This document shows positions 1-11,662 of a DNA stretch of 64,000 nt, piece by piece. The notes beneath the pieces were generated by a model that was not told where the DNA came from, did not search any database, and saw only the letters and a program-made list of their open reading frames with translations. Source of the stretch: Allacma fusca (taxonomy: Eukaryota; Arthropoda; Collembola; Symphypleona; Sminthuridae); the NCBI GenBank assembly GCA_947179485.1, contig OX359245.1, positions 27,019,067 through 27,083,066 on the forward strand, given 5' to 3'. How positions within the stretch are numbered: position 1 is the stretch's first letter; each line of letters starts with the position of its first letter. Position numbers and translations under genes: made by a program.

Positions 1-1040
1 GGGACTTCCCTGAGTAAAATTCTCCAAAAATTCAATGGAAAGTTTTATATAACAGTGAAACTGTGGAATAATTGTTATAACGACGTGTGGCATATTAATT
101 TACAGGGTTGGGAAATTCAAGCAAATGAGCTATTGGATTGAATGTATGGATTAATAAGAAAAATTCAGATTATTTGGATAGAATTAAAGGATTCGTCACT
201 AAAAATTCCAAAATATGGATTTGATTTAGGGATTGGAAATAAAATTCAAAGAAATTGAATTCTCTTAAGGAATTCAAGAATAAAAATCTGAAATTACGGA
301 TTGTATTAGCGGATTAACGAACTGAATTCCAAAAACCTGGACTGGTTCCGAAAATCGACGAATAATCTGAAAACACGTAGTTGATTAGTGATTTGAAGAA
401 GTAAAATTTTAAAAATATTTTACATTAACGGATTGGTCATGGTAAAATCAGGAAACATACAGGCAGCACAACAGCCCAAGCCATATTTCATACTCGTAAC
501 TGTTGTAGAATTTGGAGTTAGGATAGATCAAATCAATGATTGGATTAGGATTAAGGATTGATTCGTGCTGCTACATTGGATCAGGATTATGGATTAAAAT
601 GAATTCATTGACTGTGTCAATAAACTTTTCCTTCTCTACCAAACAAAATTATTAATACTTTAATTTAAGATGCAGAGTCAAACGAAGCCTCGTATTGTGA
701 AGATGGTAAAGTCTGGCTGTCCGGGCACAGAAATTTAATAACTAATTAATATTATCGAGATGTATGGCTGCCAAAGTCAGATAAAACCTGTAAAAGTTCC
801 CAAGTTGTGGGTCATCTAGATGGAAAAATTTGTAATCTATTTCCACCCGACATAAGTATACATCCACAAGTTTTTTCGCATAGGTTAACCATTATTCAAT
901 GAGGTCATAGAGCACATACACGTGCAGTCATATTACAAAACAATTATATGAATTCCCTAACTATCTCAGGAGAAAACCCTGCAGATCATTTTTCTTTAGG
1001 TACTTGAGAGATTTTAATCCTTTTTTACCAGCGCCACTAT
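1..1040. other. upstream flank of E1, no gene seen
   Basis: No coding exon is seen. The first bases (gggacttccctgagtaaaat) recur at 6793 upstream of E2, and the rest resembles 6800-7320. This is therefore the duplicated 5' flank shared by the first sub-cluster. Only short antisense frames occur here. Confidence 0.6.
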
Positions 1041-1096
1041 GATCAGTTGGAATATAAACATAACAGTCTGGTTTTGATCCTGTGCTAGACACATTG
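1041..1096 (+). promoter_or_regulatory. conserved promoter-proximal block of E1
   Basis: A block of about 55 bases with the core aacacaacagtctggttttg (ataacagtctggttttgatc in E1) lies 50 to 100 bases before the start codon. Close versions precede E2, E4, E5 and E9 at the same distance. The cagtctg part resembles an arthropod initiator (TCAGTY). No TATA box is obvious at the expected spacing. Conservation is seen directly; the promoter role is inferred. Confidence 0.35.
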
Positions 1097-1147
1097 TGGT
1101 GTAAAACTTCGCATAAAAATTTTACGCCCTCTAACAATCTCAGCATC

Positions 1148-2347
1148 ATGGAGTACTCGTTGGCTGAAGAAACAAAACTAGTGGAAAAAGTGTCGGAATA
1201 TGTTGTGGCATACGATTTTGAAGTCTACAACATTCTTGGGACTCTCCATTGGTTCCGGAAATATAGAATTGTCATGTGGGTCACCATTGGACTGTATTTG
1301 CTCGGCGTATATTTTGGGCAGAAGTGGATGAAAAATAGGCCTCCATTCAAATTAACTTTTCCTCTTTTTCTTTGGAATTTCGGACTCGCTCTCTTCTCCA
1401 TCATTTGTACATTGAGAGGAATTCCAGAGTTTTTATTTTTGATTTCAAAACCGGACGGAATTTATTTGGTAGCGTGTGTTGGGTCTGTAAACACTAAAAT
1501 AATTTATAATGGCTATGTATCCATTTGGCAGTACTAGATAAATAAGTTACAATTTGGTTTTAAATGGTTCTATTTTTTTTAATTGTTTTACATGTTTAGA
1601 CTCCAACATAACTTTGCAACATCCTTTTGGGCACTAGCATTGGTTCTGTCCAAAATTGTAGAACTAGGGGATACGGTGTTTATTATTTTGAGGAAGCAGA
1701 AACTCATTGCGTTGCATTGGTAATTTATAATTATCATCACTTTATAACCCGCAAATATATTTTTAAATCAAGTTGCTCTCTTCTTTATAATTATTTAATC
1801 TTTCCACATTCAGGTTTCATCACGCAGCAACGCTAATGATGTGTTGGATTGGATACGAGAACTATGAGACTGCAGGGCGCGCTTTCTTCGTAAACTCTTT
1901 CGTTCATTCTTTTATGTATTCTTACTACGCTTTAAAGGTGAGAGTGTACGAATCTCTAAAAGCACATGACTTGTATGTTATTTAACTTTTATAAAAGTGA
2001 TTTTTGATATTTTAGGCACTGGGGTTTAAAGTACCTAAGAATGTTTCACAGGCGCTTACAACTCTTCAAATAATGCAATTGTCCGCTGGGGTAGGCGGGG
2101 CCATGTATATTTTATATTTACTGGGTAAAATTTTATTCAGTGGTCACAATCATTTATAAATCTATGTAGATACAATCAGTGGTTGAATAATTGACATTTT
2201 TAAATTTTAGTCGTTCAAGGACGTCAATGCAGGATGCACTTTGAAACATTCTGGTTTGGGGTATCCGTGACGGCAATTTGTTTGGTCCTTTTTATTAGAT
2301 TCTACAAACAAAGCTACTTATCACGTATTAAAAACAAGAAAAATTAA
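1148..2347 (+). CDS. E1, ELOVL6-like very-long-chain fatty acid elongase
   Basis: Five coding exons: 1148-1482, 1600-1719, 1814-1937, 2016-2124 and 2211-2347. They total 825 bases and encode 274 residues. Exon 1 carries the N-terminus and the first membrane helices up to the CVG motif. Exon 2 carries [11 protein letters not shown], the family KxxELxDT-type motif, and the first His of the histidine box. The box LHWFHH is completed across the exon 2/3 splice. Exon 3 has [13 protein letters not shown], exon 4 the TxxQxxQ motif (TTLQIMQ), and exon 5 the last helix and the tail KNKKN, a likely ER-retrieval signal. ELOVL enzymes condense malonyl-CoA with acyl-CoA in the ER membrane; ELOVL6 types favour C12-C16 substrates. 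Donor 1 is GTCTGT, forced by frame. The first gene of the array looks functional. Substrate preference is inferred from family only. Confidence 0.88.
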
Positions 2348-4947
2348 ACAATCGATTTTGTTTACTTGAACATTGGGTCACAAAACGTCATCTTTTTTTA
2401 CAGCCCATATACTGGACATTAATACCAAATATTCATTGTTTATTTTGTAGACAAAATTTATTGTTTTTAAAAAGTGCTTTTTATAATACTATGTCAATAT
2501 TTATGATACCATTGGTTTGTAAATTAAACAATATCTGAATGTGTTTATTTGAAAGCAAATTTATGAAAAGCTTCGAATGAATTTGGAAATGAATGAAAGT
2601 TGGGGTTCTTAAAAACAACCCCAACCTTAATTCTTAGTCTTAGTTTTTGCAGGGATAGAATTTGATATAAAGCCATCAGAATGGCTCAGCCGTTCTACGT
2701 GTCTAATAAAACTTGATTGAATTTTCGGAGATTTTCTAAAATAATAATTGAGGAAATTTGAATTTATTGATTGCGGTTAGATAAACATTGGAATTTTATA
2801 CATCAAGAATTTTCATACATTCAAAGACTCCTCCTATTGCATGAATGTCGACAATTTACTGATAATATCCTGTATTATTTTAGTCATGTCATATTCAGAA
2901 CAAAATTTAGAAAGGGAAAATTCGTCTATGCAATTTCTTGCATTTGAATTTCCACAGCTCAAATGAGTTTAACAAAGCCCGATGACAATGTGAAAAGTTC
3001 CTGCAGAGTCAACAAAACCAGGAAACCGATTCGGACTCCAAATAGACAACTGAGTAACCCAGAATTTTTGCAATTCGCTCTTACAAGAAATATATCGAAC
3101 GAATGATCTTCTAGTTCTACTGGATCTGACAGTGGTTCAGTTGCTTTGGATAACACAGAAAGCTACTTTGGGGTTCAATCTTATAATCTCAACGATTGGG
3201 GGACACTGCTACGTTTCCCAATACACAAATTATTATTATTTGAATTTCCGGTGTTTGTTCAATGCATTGCTGAAAAATCATCGTACCCCGATTTATTTAA
3301 GACTGACACGTAAGGCGGCGTCTCTTAGGCCATCTCTCCTTACCCCGTTTATATATTGTTTTGAGCTCATTTCAAAACTTTCGGTTCAATTTTTTTTAAA
3401 TTTAGAAAATATGTGAAAACGTTATGTTGTACAACAGACTGGTATATGTAATTACAAAAATTCATTGAAATCGGTGTAACAGTTTGAGAGAAAAAAATTT
3501 GGTACACACTAACAGGCAGATCGATTTTAACCAATTACGAATTCGTCCTAGTAATCAGGCTAAATATCGCTAAAAAAAATTTTGAACGAAATCGGTCGAG
3601 TAGTTCCCGAGGAAAAGCGGGAAATACAAACTCGCAGAAAACACAATTTTTATAAGGGCCCTTTAAATTGGCATTTTAAAAATGCGTACTGCACAGATAA
3701 TCTATACATCTTTACCTACTCCAGCTTTTGCATTCAAACTAGAATTATGGCAGAACTGCACGCATGGTCTGTAGATTTAAAAATACTCGGAGTTTTGCAC
3801 ACCACCCCCCAGTCTTACCAAGCATTACCTTCTGTAAATAAAATTTTAATCTGGTATGAAGGCTACGTATTATTCAGATTAAGCCAATCGTGCCTTTCAA
3901 TTTAACACATTTTGGCCTAACATGTTTCGGTTATTTACAATAACTACCCTCAAAAAGGGACGAAAAGAATTACATCCACAGGATCCTGTCCAACAAACAG
4001 CAAAAAAATTGGGAATGCATCCCTTATTTTATGATTCAGTAAAATTGTGATGATGTGAAATTTTTTTTAACTCAAACTATTCTAAATAAATAAATTGTCG
4101 CTGAGAAGCGCCCGAGAATAAACATGCTGCTTGAAGCATTTAGTTGTACCTGCACGTGATGCACATATGCAGCGCATGCCCTGCAACACATGACGTCATG
4201 TGTTTTCCGTGCATTTTTGACCGAAGTTAACCCTAGAGCGTTTCCCACAAATTAGCCATCGCAATGATTTGTTAAAGCTTGTAACGTTGGCCCAATGTCA
4301 AACCAACTAATTTTGTGGACTGGCTTATATTTCAATTTGGTTCCGACGTGCTCATAATTCCAATTTGAAGTGTCGTCATGACTTTCTGAAATTCTAAAAA
4401 ATCTATTCTACCAGAAGTTTTTGATTCGCTAATGCTTTCATGCACGTGACAGTTAAAGGTGACTTCATGAGGGTCAATAACTTCTTCGAGATTTCCCAAA
4501 AAATGAAAACACATGTTACCTCCAAATTATTCACCATCCCAGAATTACCGGGACCTTGGTCTAAGTACACTGTAAAAAATGCGGTCAGTCCATATGTAGA
4601 CTTAAATGTAAATAAACTTGGATGTACTTGATTTCATCCGGTTACCCGGAAACTATAGATTTAATTTAAGTTTGCACAGCGGGATAACTTTCCACCTGCA
4701 GTTTTTAATGCCAGCCGGAAAGTGCTTTCGTTAACATGAATGCCGGAACAAAGGAAGTACGGAATGGGTTAATCAGTAATAAGTAACACATCCATGCATA
4801 AAATGATGGACCGTTAATATTTAGGCGGTTTAGCATGACAATAGAAGCCGCCATTTGTTGAGAAGTTACTCAAGTGCAGGGTAACTTAGTATTTTTCATT
4901 TATCTGTGCTATCAAAATAACTTGAGGAATTTTCTAATCCCAATATA
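2348..4947. other. intergenic region after E1
   Basis: No elongase exon is seen. It holds the 3' UTR of E1, AT-rich DNA and a transposon-tail-like segment near 3440-3640. Open frames at 3132-3416 and 3582-3905 are short, match no family I recognise and partly cover the repeat, so I do not call them genes. Confidence 0.5.
3440..3640 (+). repeat. possible transposon 3'-tail repeat, two units
   Basis: Two phrases repeat about 120 bases apart: cattgaaatcggtgtaacag near 3463 and gaacgaaatcggtcgagtag near 3583. The phrase aaatcggtcgagtagttcc followed by a gaggaaaagcgg run is common in degenerate arthropod transposon tails. No element can be named from this alone. Confidence 0.3.
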
Positions 4948-5860
4948 ATGAGTTATACAATTTTGAATAAGATTTTGGAAGATTTGAAATTTACAGATCT
5001 CTACCAACTAAAGTTCCAAGGTAAGTACTAGTGTTGGCAGATAGTATTTAAATGATATAGGACATACATATAAACTCCACAAAAAGGTAACTATACAGAC
5101 TAACTGTTATTTTAAACTGAGATGCATGTGGTTAACTTTTTGCAGATCAACATCTTTCTGACGAGGTTATGTCAATCATTTGCGATGATGAAAAATTAAA
5201 GGAAGAAATGCGACAAATCGTCCCAAGCCTTGGCCATCGCGTCAGCATTATAATGCGTTCAAAGTCAAAACGCAGGTCACCAAGCAGGTAACTGAATGTT
5301 CTTTATGTCCATTAAAAATTGAACTAAACTGGGTCTCATTATGGACACATCTAAAACGATCACATCAAGTTAATTCCAAATGCCGTAAGTTTGTTTGCCA
5401 ACAACAGGAGCTGTATGTATTATTTGTTCATTTTGTGTACAATTATTTCCTACTTCAAAAATTAGCATAACTTAATTAAATATCAATTAATTATACTTTT
5501 CTTGTACCCTTCAGATCCAATTTGATTTCAAATTATGTAATCCACTTGTATCGGACAATCTTTTTACAAAATGGAACGAGATGGCTGTGAAGATTTACGA
5601 ATACTTTAATTCAGCAAAGAAATCTCTGCTCGTATTTGGAGTTACTGCGGATGCTACAGGTTGTATGATTTTTTGATACTTAAGTATTGTCAATGTTATT
5701 TTAGTTGACATAATTTCTTGGACTACAACCAATGCTTTATTTCTCTCTCAGGTTTGGATATTTCAAAGGCTGCCTTTTTATGTTAGCAGCGCTAAATCGG
5801 TCGAAAACTAAGAAAGTCACTCAGGTGGGCAGCGTCAAATCGTTTATTGTAGTAGTTAAT
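4948..5860 (+). pseudogene. SAM-like / C2H2 multicopy arthropod gene, partial and frame-broken
   Basis: Exon-like blocks lie in order. Block 4948-5020 begins with ATG and ends at GTAAGT. Block 5146-5287 joins it in frame and continues with DQHLSDEVMSIICDDEKL and ends with PSLGHRVSIIMRSK, which together look like a SAM-type helical domain. Block 5297-5390 encodes a C2H2 finger-like pattern (CSLCPLK, then HLKRSH). Blocks 5515-5659 and 5752-5860 encode KWNEMAVKIYEYF and GYFKGCLFMLAALNRS. The frame between the last two blocks does not join cleanly, and no later exons are seen, so it is probably a dead or truncated copy. I recognise the block order as like uncharacterised arthropod proteins but cannot name a function. 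Confidence 0.4.
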
Positions 5861-7320
5861 GTGAGTATTATATTTATTCGATATGCAATTATGAATAGTT
5901 TTTGAACCTGAACAAGTTCTAAAATCCACGAATTAATTTCTTCCATAAATATATTTATGGAAGCTTGAATTAATGTTAACTCATGTTTTCTATAAAACAA
6001 AGGTGCAAAAATAAGGGACTTTATGATGATGATCAGATCTTAGGGAACCCATGGGGGGAGTTTATTGCACACACTGCGTTACCATAGTAACCAACCATAA
6101 CCCAGAGTGATTCCTCATGGTTACCTATCATTGTGAAAAGGTTCCACATGTTATCGATTACTGAACACATTGCCAAGTATAGTCACAATCAAATTAATTG
6201 CTTCGTCTGTCTTCGATTCCAGTTATTAAAAAATAATAACACGCAATTAACTACACCAGGAAACTCTCAGTAATCAATTTTACAAACCGAAATAAAATAA
6301 AATTATTACAATGAAGTACCAAGAAATGACCTTAACGAAACGAGTGAAAATTTCCCATTTATTTCCTTCAAAAAGACAATTCTGGAAGTGGATGAAGGAT
6401 AAACCATTGTAGAGGCAAAGAACTGGACAAAATGACGAGGGCAAAATAGTACATTGGAGTTAATACTCTAGTCCAAAAATACTAGATTTTATTTTGAATG
6501 CCAACAATCGACGTTCTCACACGTTTTTTCAAGGGAACCACAAGGAATTTCCGAACACTAATTACTTAATTAGTCCTAGTATTAGGTAACGTAATATAAA
6601 CTTTGTAATCTTACTAAATATCTAAACGCGAATCTAAAGTATCTAAAGCGAGAAGCTGTTCACTATTTATTTATGTACCATAACAAGAATTGCGGAAGCA
6701 ACACGGGTCCATATTTTAATTGTGAGTATTTCCGGCATGAGAGTTACATACCTGTTTGTTACTCATTGGAATCACGAAAATCCTAAAACTGTGGGACTTC
6801 CCTGAGTAAAATTCTACAATACAGATAATCCAATGAAATCTACACATAAAAGTGACAGTATCTCAAAAACAGGGTAGTAATTATTGTTGTAATTATAAAT
6901 ACATGCGTCAATAAGACCTGTCGGTCTATACCACATAAATGTACTATCTTTAATTCAAGCCAAAGGCAACTCCCTATTGTGAAGGTGGTAAAGTCTGATT
7001 GTCTGAGGGGCACTGAAATTTAACATACAAGCGATACAGTATATTATCGAGATATTTGACTGCCCAGCTTCATGAAACCTGCAAAGAACAAAGTTTGATG
7101 GTCTTCTGGATGAGAATATTTGCATTCAACTTCTCCTTGATATATGTACATCCACGCGTTTTTTCACACAGAATAACTATTATTTATTAAAGTCGTAGAT
7201 CGCATGCACGTCACCATACAAAGTAATTAAATAAATTCATCAAACACCTCAAAGAAAAAAAAACCCATATAATGTGTCTAGGTGCTCGAGAGTTTGGGAT
7301 CCTACATTACCAGCCTCACT
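5861..7320. other. upstream flank of E2
   Basis: No gene is seen. Bases 6010-6700 resemble 12030-12720 upstream of E4 (shared phrases near gttaccatagtaaccaacca and aaggttccaca). From 6793 it resembles the start of the window. This is duplicated cluster spacer rather than unique sequence. Confidence 0.5.
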
Positions 7321-7380
7321 TTGGCCAGTTCTAACATAAACACAACAGTCTGGTTTTGATCGCATGCCAGGTACAATTGT
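7321..7380 (+). promoter_or_regulatory. conserved promoter-proximal block of E2
   Basis: This is the E2 version of the block described at 1041: cacaacagtctggttttgat, ending about 75 bases before the ATG. Confidence 0.35.
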
Positions 7381-7453
7381 GGTTTGAAACTTTAAAACCT
7401 TTAAACATTTTTATATTAAAAATTTTTGCGCTTTCTAAAAATCCATTTGCATT

Positions 7454-8668
7454 ATGGAGTCCTTCCACCCCGAAGAAATAAAACTAGTGAAGAAAGTGTC
7501 GGAATATGTGGAGGCATACGATTTTGAAGTCTATGACATTCTTGGAACCATCCTTTGGTTCCGGGAATATAGAATTATTTTGTGGGCCTCCATTGGACTG
7601 TATTTGCTTGGCATACATTTTGGACAGAAGTGGATGAAAAATAGACCGGCACTCAAATTAACTGTTCCTCTATTTCTCTGGAATTTTGGACTCGCTCTCT
7701 TCTCCATTATTTGTACTTTGAGAGGAATCCCAGAGCTTTTATTTTTTCTTTCAAAACCTGATGGATTTTATTTGGTAGCGTGTGTTGGGTCTGTAAACAC
7801 TGAAACATTATTTTTTCAACAAAAGGCAACCTCCGGGAAGCTATTCAATACCGTTTTATGTCCTCTTGGCAACACAGGATAAATAAAATAATGTTTTTTT
7901 GTAATTGTTTTACATGATTAGACTCCAACATAACTTTGCAACATCCTTTTGGGGACTAGCAATGGTTGTGTCAAAATTTGTGGAATTAGGAGATACGGCG
8001 TTTGTTATTTTGAGGAAGCAGAAACTCATTACGTTGCATTGGTAAATTAGAACAATCAACACTTTGTAGACAGCAAATATTTTTTAACTCAAACTGTAAC
8101 CTTCTCTATGATTCTTCAATGTGTCCACATTCAGGTTTCATCACGCAGCAACGTTAATGGTATGTTGGATTGGATACGAGCACTATGAAACTGCAGGACG
8201 TGCTATCTTTGTAAACAGTTTCGTTCATTCGTTTATGTATTCTTACTACGCATTGAAGGTGAGAGAGGATAGGCCACTAAAATCAGTGTACGTTTGTGTT
8301 GTTTAGCTCCTGTAAAAATATTCTTTGATTTTTTAGGCATTGGGGGTTAAAATTCCGAAAAACGTTTCGCAGGCTCTTACAACACTTCAAATATTGCAAT
8401 TGGCCGCTGCGGTATTCGGGGCCGTGTATATTCTATATTTACTGGGTACAATTTTATTTAGTGCTCATTGTAATGTATAAATATATTTAGTTACAATTAG
8501 TGATTGAATAATTGGTACTTTTGCATTTTAGCTGTTCAAGGCCGTCCGTGCAGGATGCATTTTGAAACATTCTGTTTAGGTGGATTCTTGGCCGGAATGT
8601 TTTTGGTCCTTTTTATTAGATTCTACAAACAAAGCTACTTATCACGTGATCAGAACAAGAAAAAATAA
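7454..8668 (+). CDS. E2, ELOVL6-like fatty acid elongase
   Basis: Five coding exons: 7454-7788, 7922-8041, 8135-8258, 8337-8445 and 8532-8668. They give 274 residues, exactly the exon sizes of E1, its closest relative in the window. Visible motifs are [20 protein letters not shown] across the exon 2/3 junction, [20 protein letters not shown] and the tail NKKK. A short intron 1 reads open for some way past the donor GTCTGT, but only the 7788 junction keeps frame with exon 2. An AATAAA polyadenylation signal lies at 8758, about 90 bases past the stop. The copy looks intact. It is predicted to be an ER membrane 3-ketoacyl-CoA synthase of the ELOVL type. Confidence 0.88.
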
Positions 8669-9048
8669 ATAATTAAAAAAGTTACCTTACATCACTACGG
8701 TAATGTTGGTATCAAATTGTTTAAAAAATCAACCAAGGTCATTTAGAATTTATTTTTAATAAACACTGACGAAATTCAAATGCTACTACGCTAAAGTAAT
8801 AACTTGTTGAACGAAATGTACTCTGGCGAATTGGTTATGGAACAATTCTTTTTTTTTCATGGACAAAATTTATTAATTCAGAAATAATGTGTTAACAAGA
8901 ATGATTTCATTCGGTTGGCAAAATAATTTTAAGGAATCCGACTACTTGTAGTTAATAAGGTTACCATCCTCATTTCTACTTTTCTGGCAAATAGATTACT
9001 AGATCTGCCTAATTCTCCCAGCTAGAGAATTGGTCCGGTACGCTATTA
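8669..9048. other. 3' flank of E2
   Basis: Holds the 3' UTR and polyadenylation signal of E2 (AATAAA at 8758), then AT-rich sequence with no coding exon seen. Confidence 0.5.
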
Positions 9049-9612
9049 ATTATGAAATACGTATATCTATACTGTTTCCATTAATTCTGAAAAGGCGTTC
9101 TGCCTTCATCCACTTTATGGCAAACCTGGTTGTTCCAAAGGGTCCTTCAGAGGAAAACTTGTGAAAATCATAGTACATTAGTTCAAACACTTTTTGTTTG
9201 TATCTAAGAATCGGATTTTTGTTTAGAGGATATTTATTAATTATAAGGTAAAGTGTTTGAAAGATTAGGTGCTGGGTAGCAAATATGAAGTGGTTGATAC
9301 AGTCATTATCGGTTCCATGGGTTTTAAATTCTTTCCAAGCTATTTCCGTATAGAATGTTCCTTGAACCCATTCCCAGATTCCTTGAAAGTAGTTGCAATT
9401 TAGGTATGATTTAGAGATGCCTTTTTAGAGTTGCATAGAGGGCAGCTGCTTGTGTTTACAAGACCAATATGGTATGCAGTTAATGGTGTGAGGATAACTC
9501 CGTGCCATAGTTTCCAGGTGGTGTATCTCTGCTGGTGGTTTAATGAGTTTCGTAATTTGAAATTGAACGTATTGAACAATTCTTGTATTGTGTAAGGATA
9601 GCAAATTGGGAC
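9049..9612 (-). mobile_element. LINE ORF2 C-terminal fragment (broken)
   Basis: Read on the minus strand, the sequence encodes the end of a non-LTR retrotransposon polyprotein. First comes FNFKLRNSLNHQQRYTTW, then WHGVILTPLTAYHIG, then a zinc-knuckle-like CPLC with HTYLNC (CX2C...HX4C). About 110 more residues follow, ending in a stop near 9049. One frameshift separates CPLCNSKKASLNH from TYLNCNYFQGIWEW. No upstream reverse transcriptase is present, so this is a 5'-truncated relic, as is usual for LINEs. It lies exactly where exon 1 of E3 should be. The family (I, Jockey or other) cannot be decided from this tail. Confidence 0.6.
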
Positions 9613-9984
9613 AAATTCTTAATACTAAACTCACCTTAACTGAAAACTTTTTTGTTCCTGGCTAATCTTTTTCTAAAAAGTCTTTCAACACAAGTCCGAT
9701 GTTAGGAATTGTTGTTAATAGGCCGCAAGGTAAGTAAAGTACAAGAGTAAAGTAGAATTTTCTGATCATGCCATTTTTTCCGTCAACGAAAAAACGCATT
9801 TACAAAACAATATATTTGAACAATCATCAGAAGCGTTAGATTGCAACGACCCCGTAATCATAAATGAAATCAAGTCTCTTGGCTTGGTCACTAATGCAAG
9901 TATCTGTATGCAAGGAAACAAGCAACTCCACGGTTGGAATCTTATTGTGAACCATAGTAATCCATCCCAGTTTGAATCCTTGAA

Positions 9985-10130
9985 GTATCCAAAAATACTC
10001 GGGTACAGCACCCACGGGTAGAGATATTTTATATAGTGATACCCGTATCTATTGGGTAATACCCGATTGTCACTGAGTGAGTACCTACATATACCCGTAT
10101 CCATGCCTGTACCCACTTTATTGTCTAACA
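9985..10130. repeat. degenerate ACCCGTA word repeat, possible hAT relic
   Basis: A 150-base stretch is dense in acccgta / tacgggt words: ctcgggtacagcacccacgg near 9998, gatacccgtatctattgggt near 10040 and catatacccgtatccatg near 10088. The architecture is like the subterminal word arrays of other elements in this window. No terminal repeats or target duplication are visible. Confidence 0.35.
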
Positions 10131-10260
10131 TCCTTAATATTTTCAATGCAATATAATCTCCGACAATCTATTCGCTAATGTATTATGTCCCTTGGTAATA
10201 CGAGATAAATTGGCTTAAATTTTAAGTCACTATTTTTGAATTACTTTTTTTCGTTTTTAG

Positions 10261-10997
10261 ACTCGAACATAACTTTGCAACGTCCTTTTGGGGACTAGCA
10301 ATGGTTGTGTCAAAATTTGTGGAACTAGGAGATACGTCGTTTGTTATTTTGAGGAAGCAGAAACTCATTGCGTTGCGTTGGTAATTTATAATAATCAGCA
10401 CTTTGTAGCCCGGAAATATGTTTTAACTCAAGTTGTTCTCTACGATTCCTCAATCTATCTACATTCAGGTTTCATCACGCAGCAACGTTTATGCTATGTT
10501 GGATTGGATACGAGCACTATTAGACTGCAGGACGTGCTGTCTTTGTAAACAGTTTTGTTCACTCTTTCATGTATTTTTACTATGGATTAAAGTTGAGAAA
10601 AGAATGAACCTCTAAAAGCGGTGGGATTTTGTGTTGTTTGTAACAATATTCTTTGATTTTTTAGGCATTGGGGGTTAAAATTCCAAAAAGTGTTTCGCAG
10701 GCTCTTGCAACACTTCAGATAGCACAGTTGGCCGGTGGAGTGTACGGGGACGTGTATATTCTATATTTACTGTGTAAAATTTTATTTAGTGGTCTTAATC
10801 ACAAATGTAATGTGATTATATACAATTAATGGTTGAATAATTGGTACTTTTGAATTTTAGTCGTTCAAGGACGTCCCTCCAGGATGCAGTTTGCGACATT
10901 CTGTTTTGGTGGATTCTTGATCGGAATGTTTTTCGTCCTTTTTATTAGATTCTACAATCACAACTACTTAGCACGTGATGAAAACAAGAAAAAATAG
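10261..10997 (+). pseudogene. E3, elongase pseudogene lacking exon 1
   Basis: Exons 2 to 5 are present at 10261-10380, 10469-10592, 10665-10773 and 10861-10997, with the standard sizes of the family. It is closest to E2. No exon 1 exists upstream; a LINE tail and a word repeat fill that space. The first His of the histidine box is Arg (LRW in place of LHW). Exon 3 has an in-frame TAG where E2 has GAA (after GYEHY). The exon 3 donor reads TTGAGA instead of GTGAGA. In exon 5 the usual PCRMHFE reads PSRMQFA. Any one of these would be damaging, so this is a dead copy. The MITE-like element at 11023 entered its 3' UTR. Confidence 0.88.
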
Positions 10998-11022
10998 ATA
11001 ATCTATTTGATTTACTTGAACG

Positions 11023-11662
11023 TAAGGCTTCCATCCGATCGGATGATCCGCGGATATCCGATGATTGCATATCCGAAATTTCGGATTGGATACACTACTT
11101 ATCCGATCCGAACACAATCCGATCGGATCGGATACGTACCCCTTATCCGGTCATCGGATTTGGGTCGGATCGGATTTGGAAATGACTTTATCCGATCGGT
11201 TCGGATCACAAATAATAAATATTGGATAATCCAACGGATATCCGAAAATCAATTTTTAGCACGTTCGAGCGACCAATAAAAACGAAGTGTGCAACAACAA
11301 TTTGTCCAAGAAGTAACTGTGCCGTTTTTTATGTCTTTTCTTATTAATTCTGTGCTTCAAATTTACAGCGGTGTTTGTAAAGTTTTTCTTCAGTTTGTAC
11401 GTAATGTATGCAAAAATGATTAATATTGTGATGTAGTAAAAAATTTGCAGTGAAAATTCCTAATTCTTTTTTCATCATCCAATGGTATCAATTCGGATAA
11501 TTTCGGATATCCGCGGGTCGGATCGGATAATTCACTTATCCAAATCGAAATTTTCGGATCGTATACGGATGAATAAAATTTTTATCCGATCCGTAACGGT
11601 CGGATCGGATAATAAGAAAATTTATCCGAAAATTTCGGTTCGGATCGGATTCGGATTCGGAA
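11023..11662 (+). mobile_element. hAT-type MITE, ATCCGATCCG family, 3'-truncated
   Basis: Starts TAAGGCTTCCATCC and carries dense arrays of atccgatccga words at both ends around about 300 bases of unique core. It is the same family, in opposite orientation, as the complete copy at 33307-33986. The far terminus seen there is missing here: sequence ends near ggattcggattcgg at 11660. The left terminus fits the hAT consensus (YARNG as TAAGG). It lies 25 bases after the stop of pseudogene E3. The frames within it arise from the repeat and are not genes. Confidence 0.7.

Noticed and set aside
7789-7881. Exon 1 of E2 read through its intron as a longer protein (likewise E1 and E5)
   Set aside because: Comparison among copies and frame with exon 2 fix the splice donor at the CVG codon.
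9425-9634. 69-codon minus-strand frame as a separate gene
   Set aside because: It is the wrong frame of the LINE ORF2 tail at 9049-9612.
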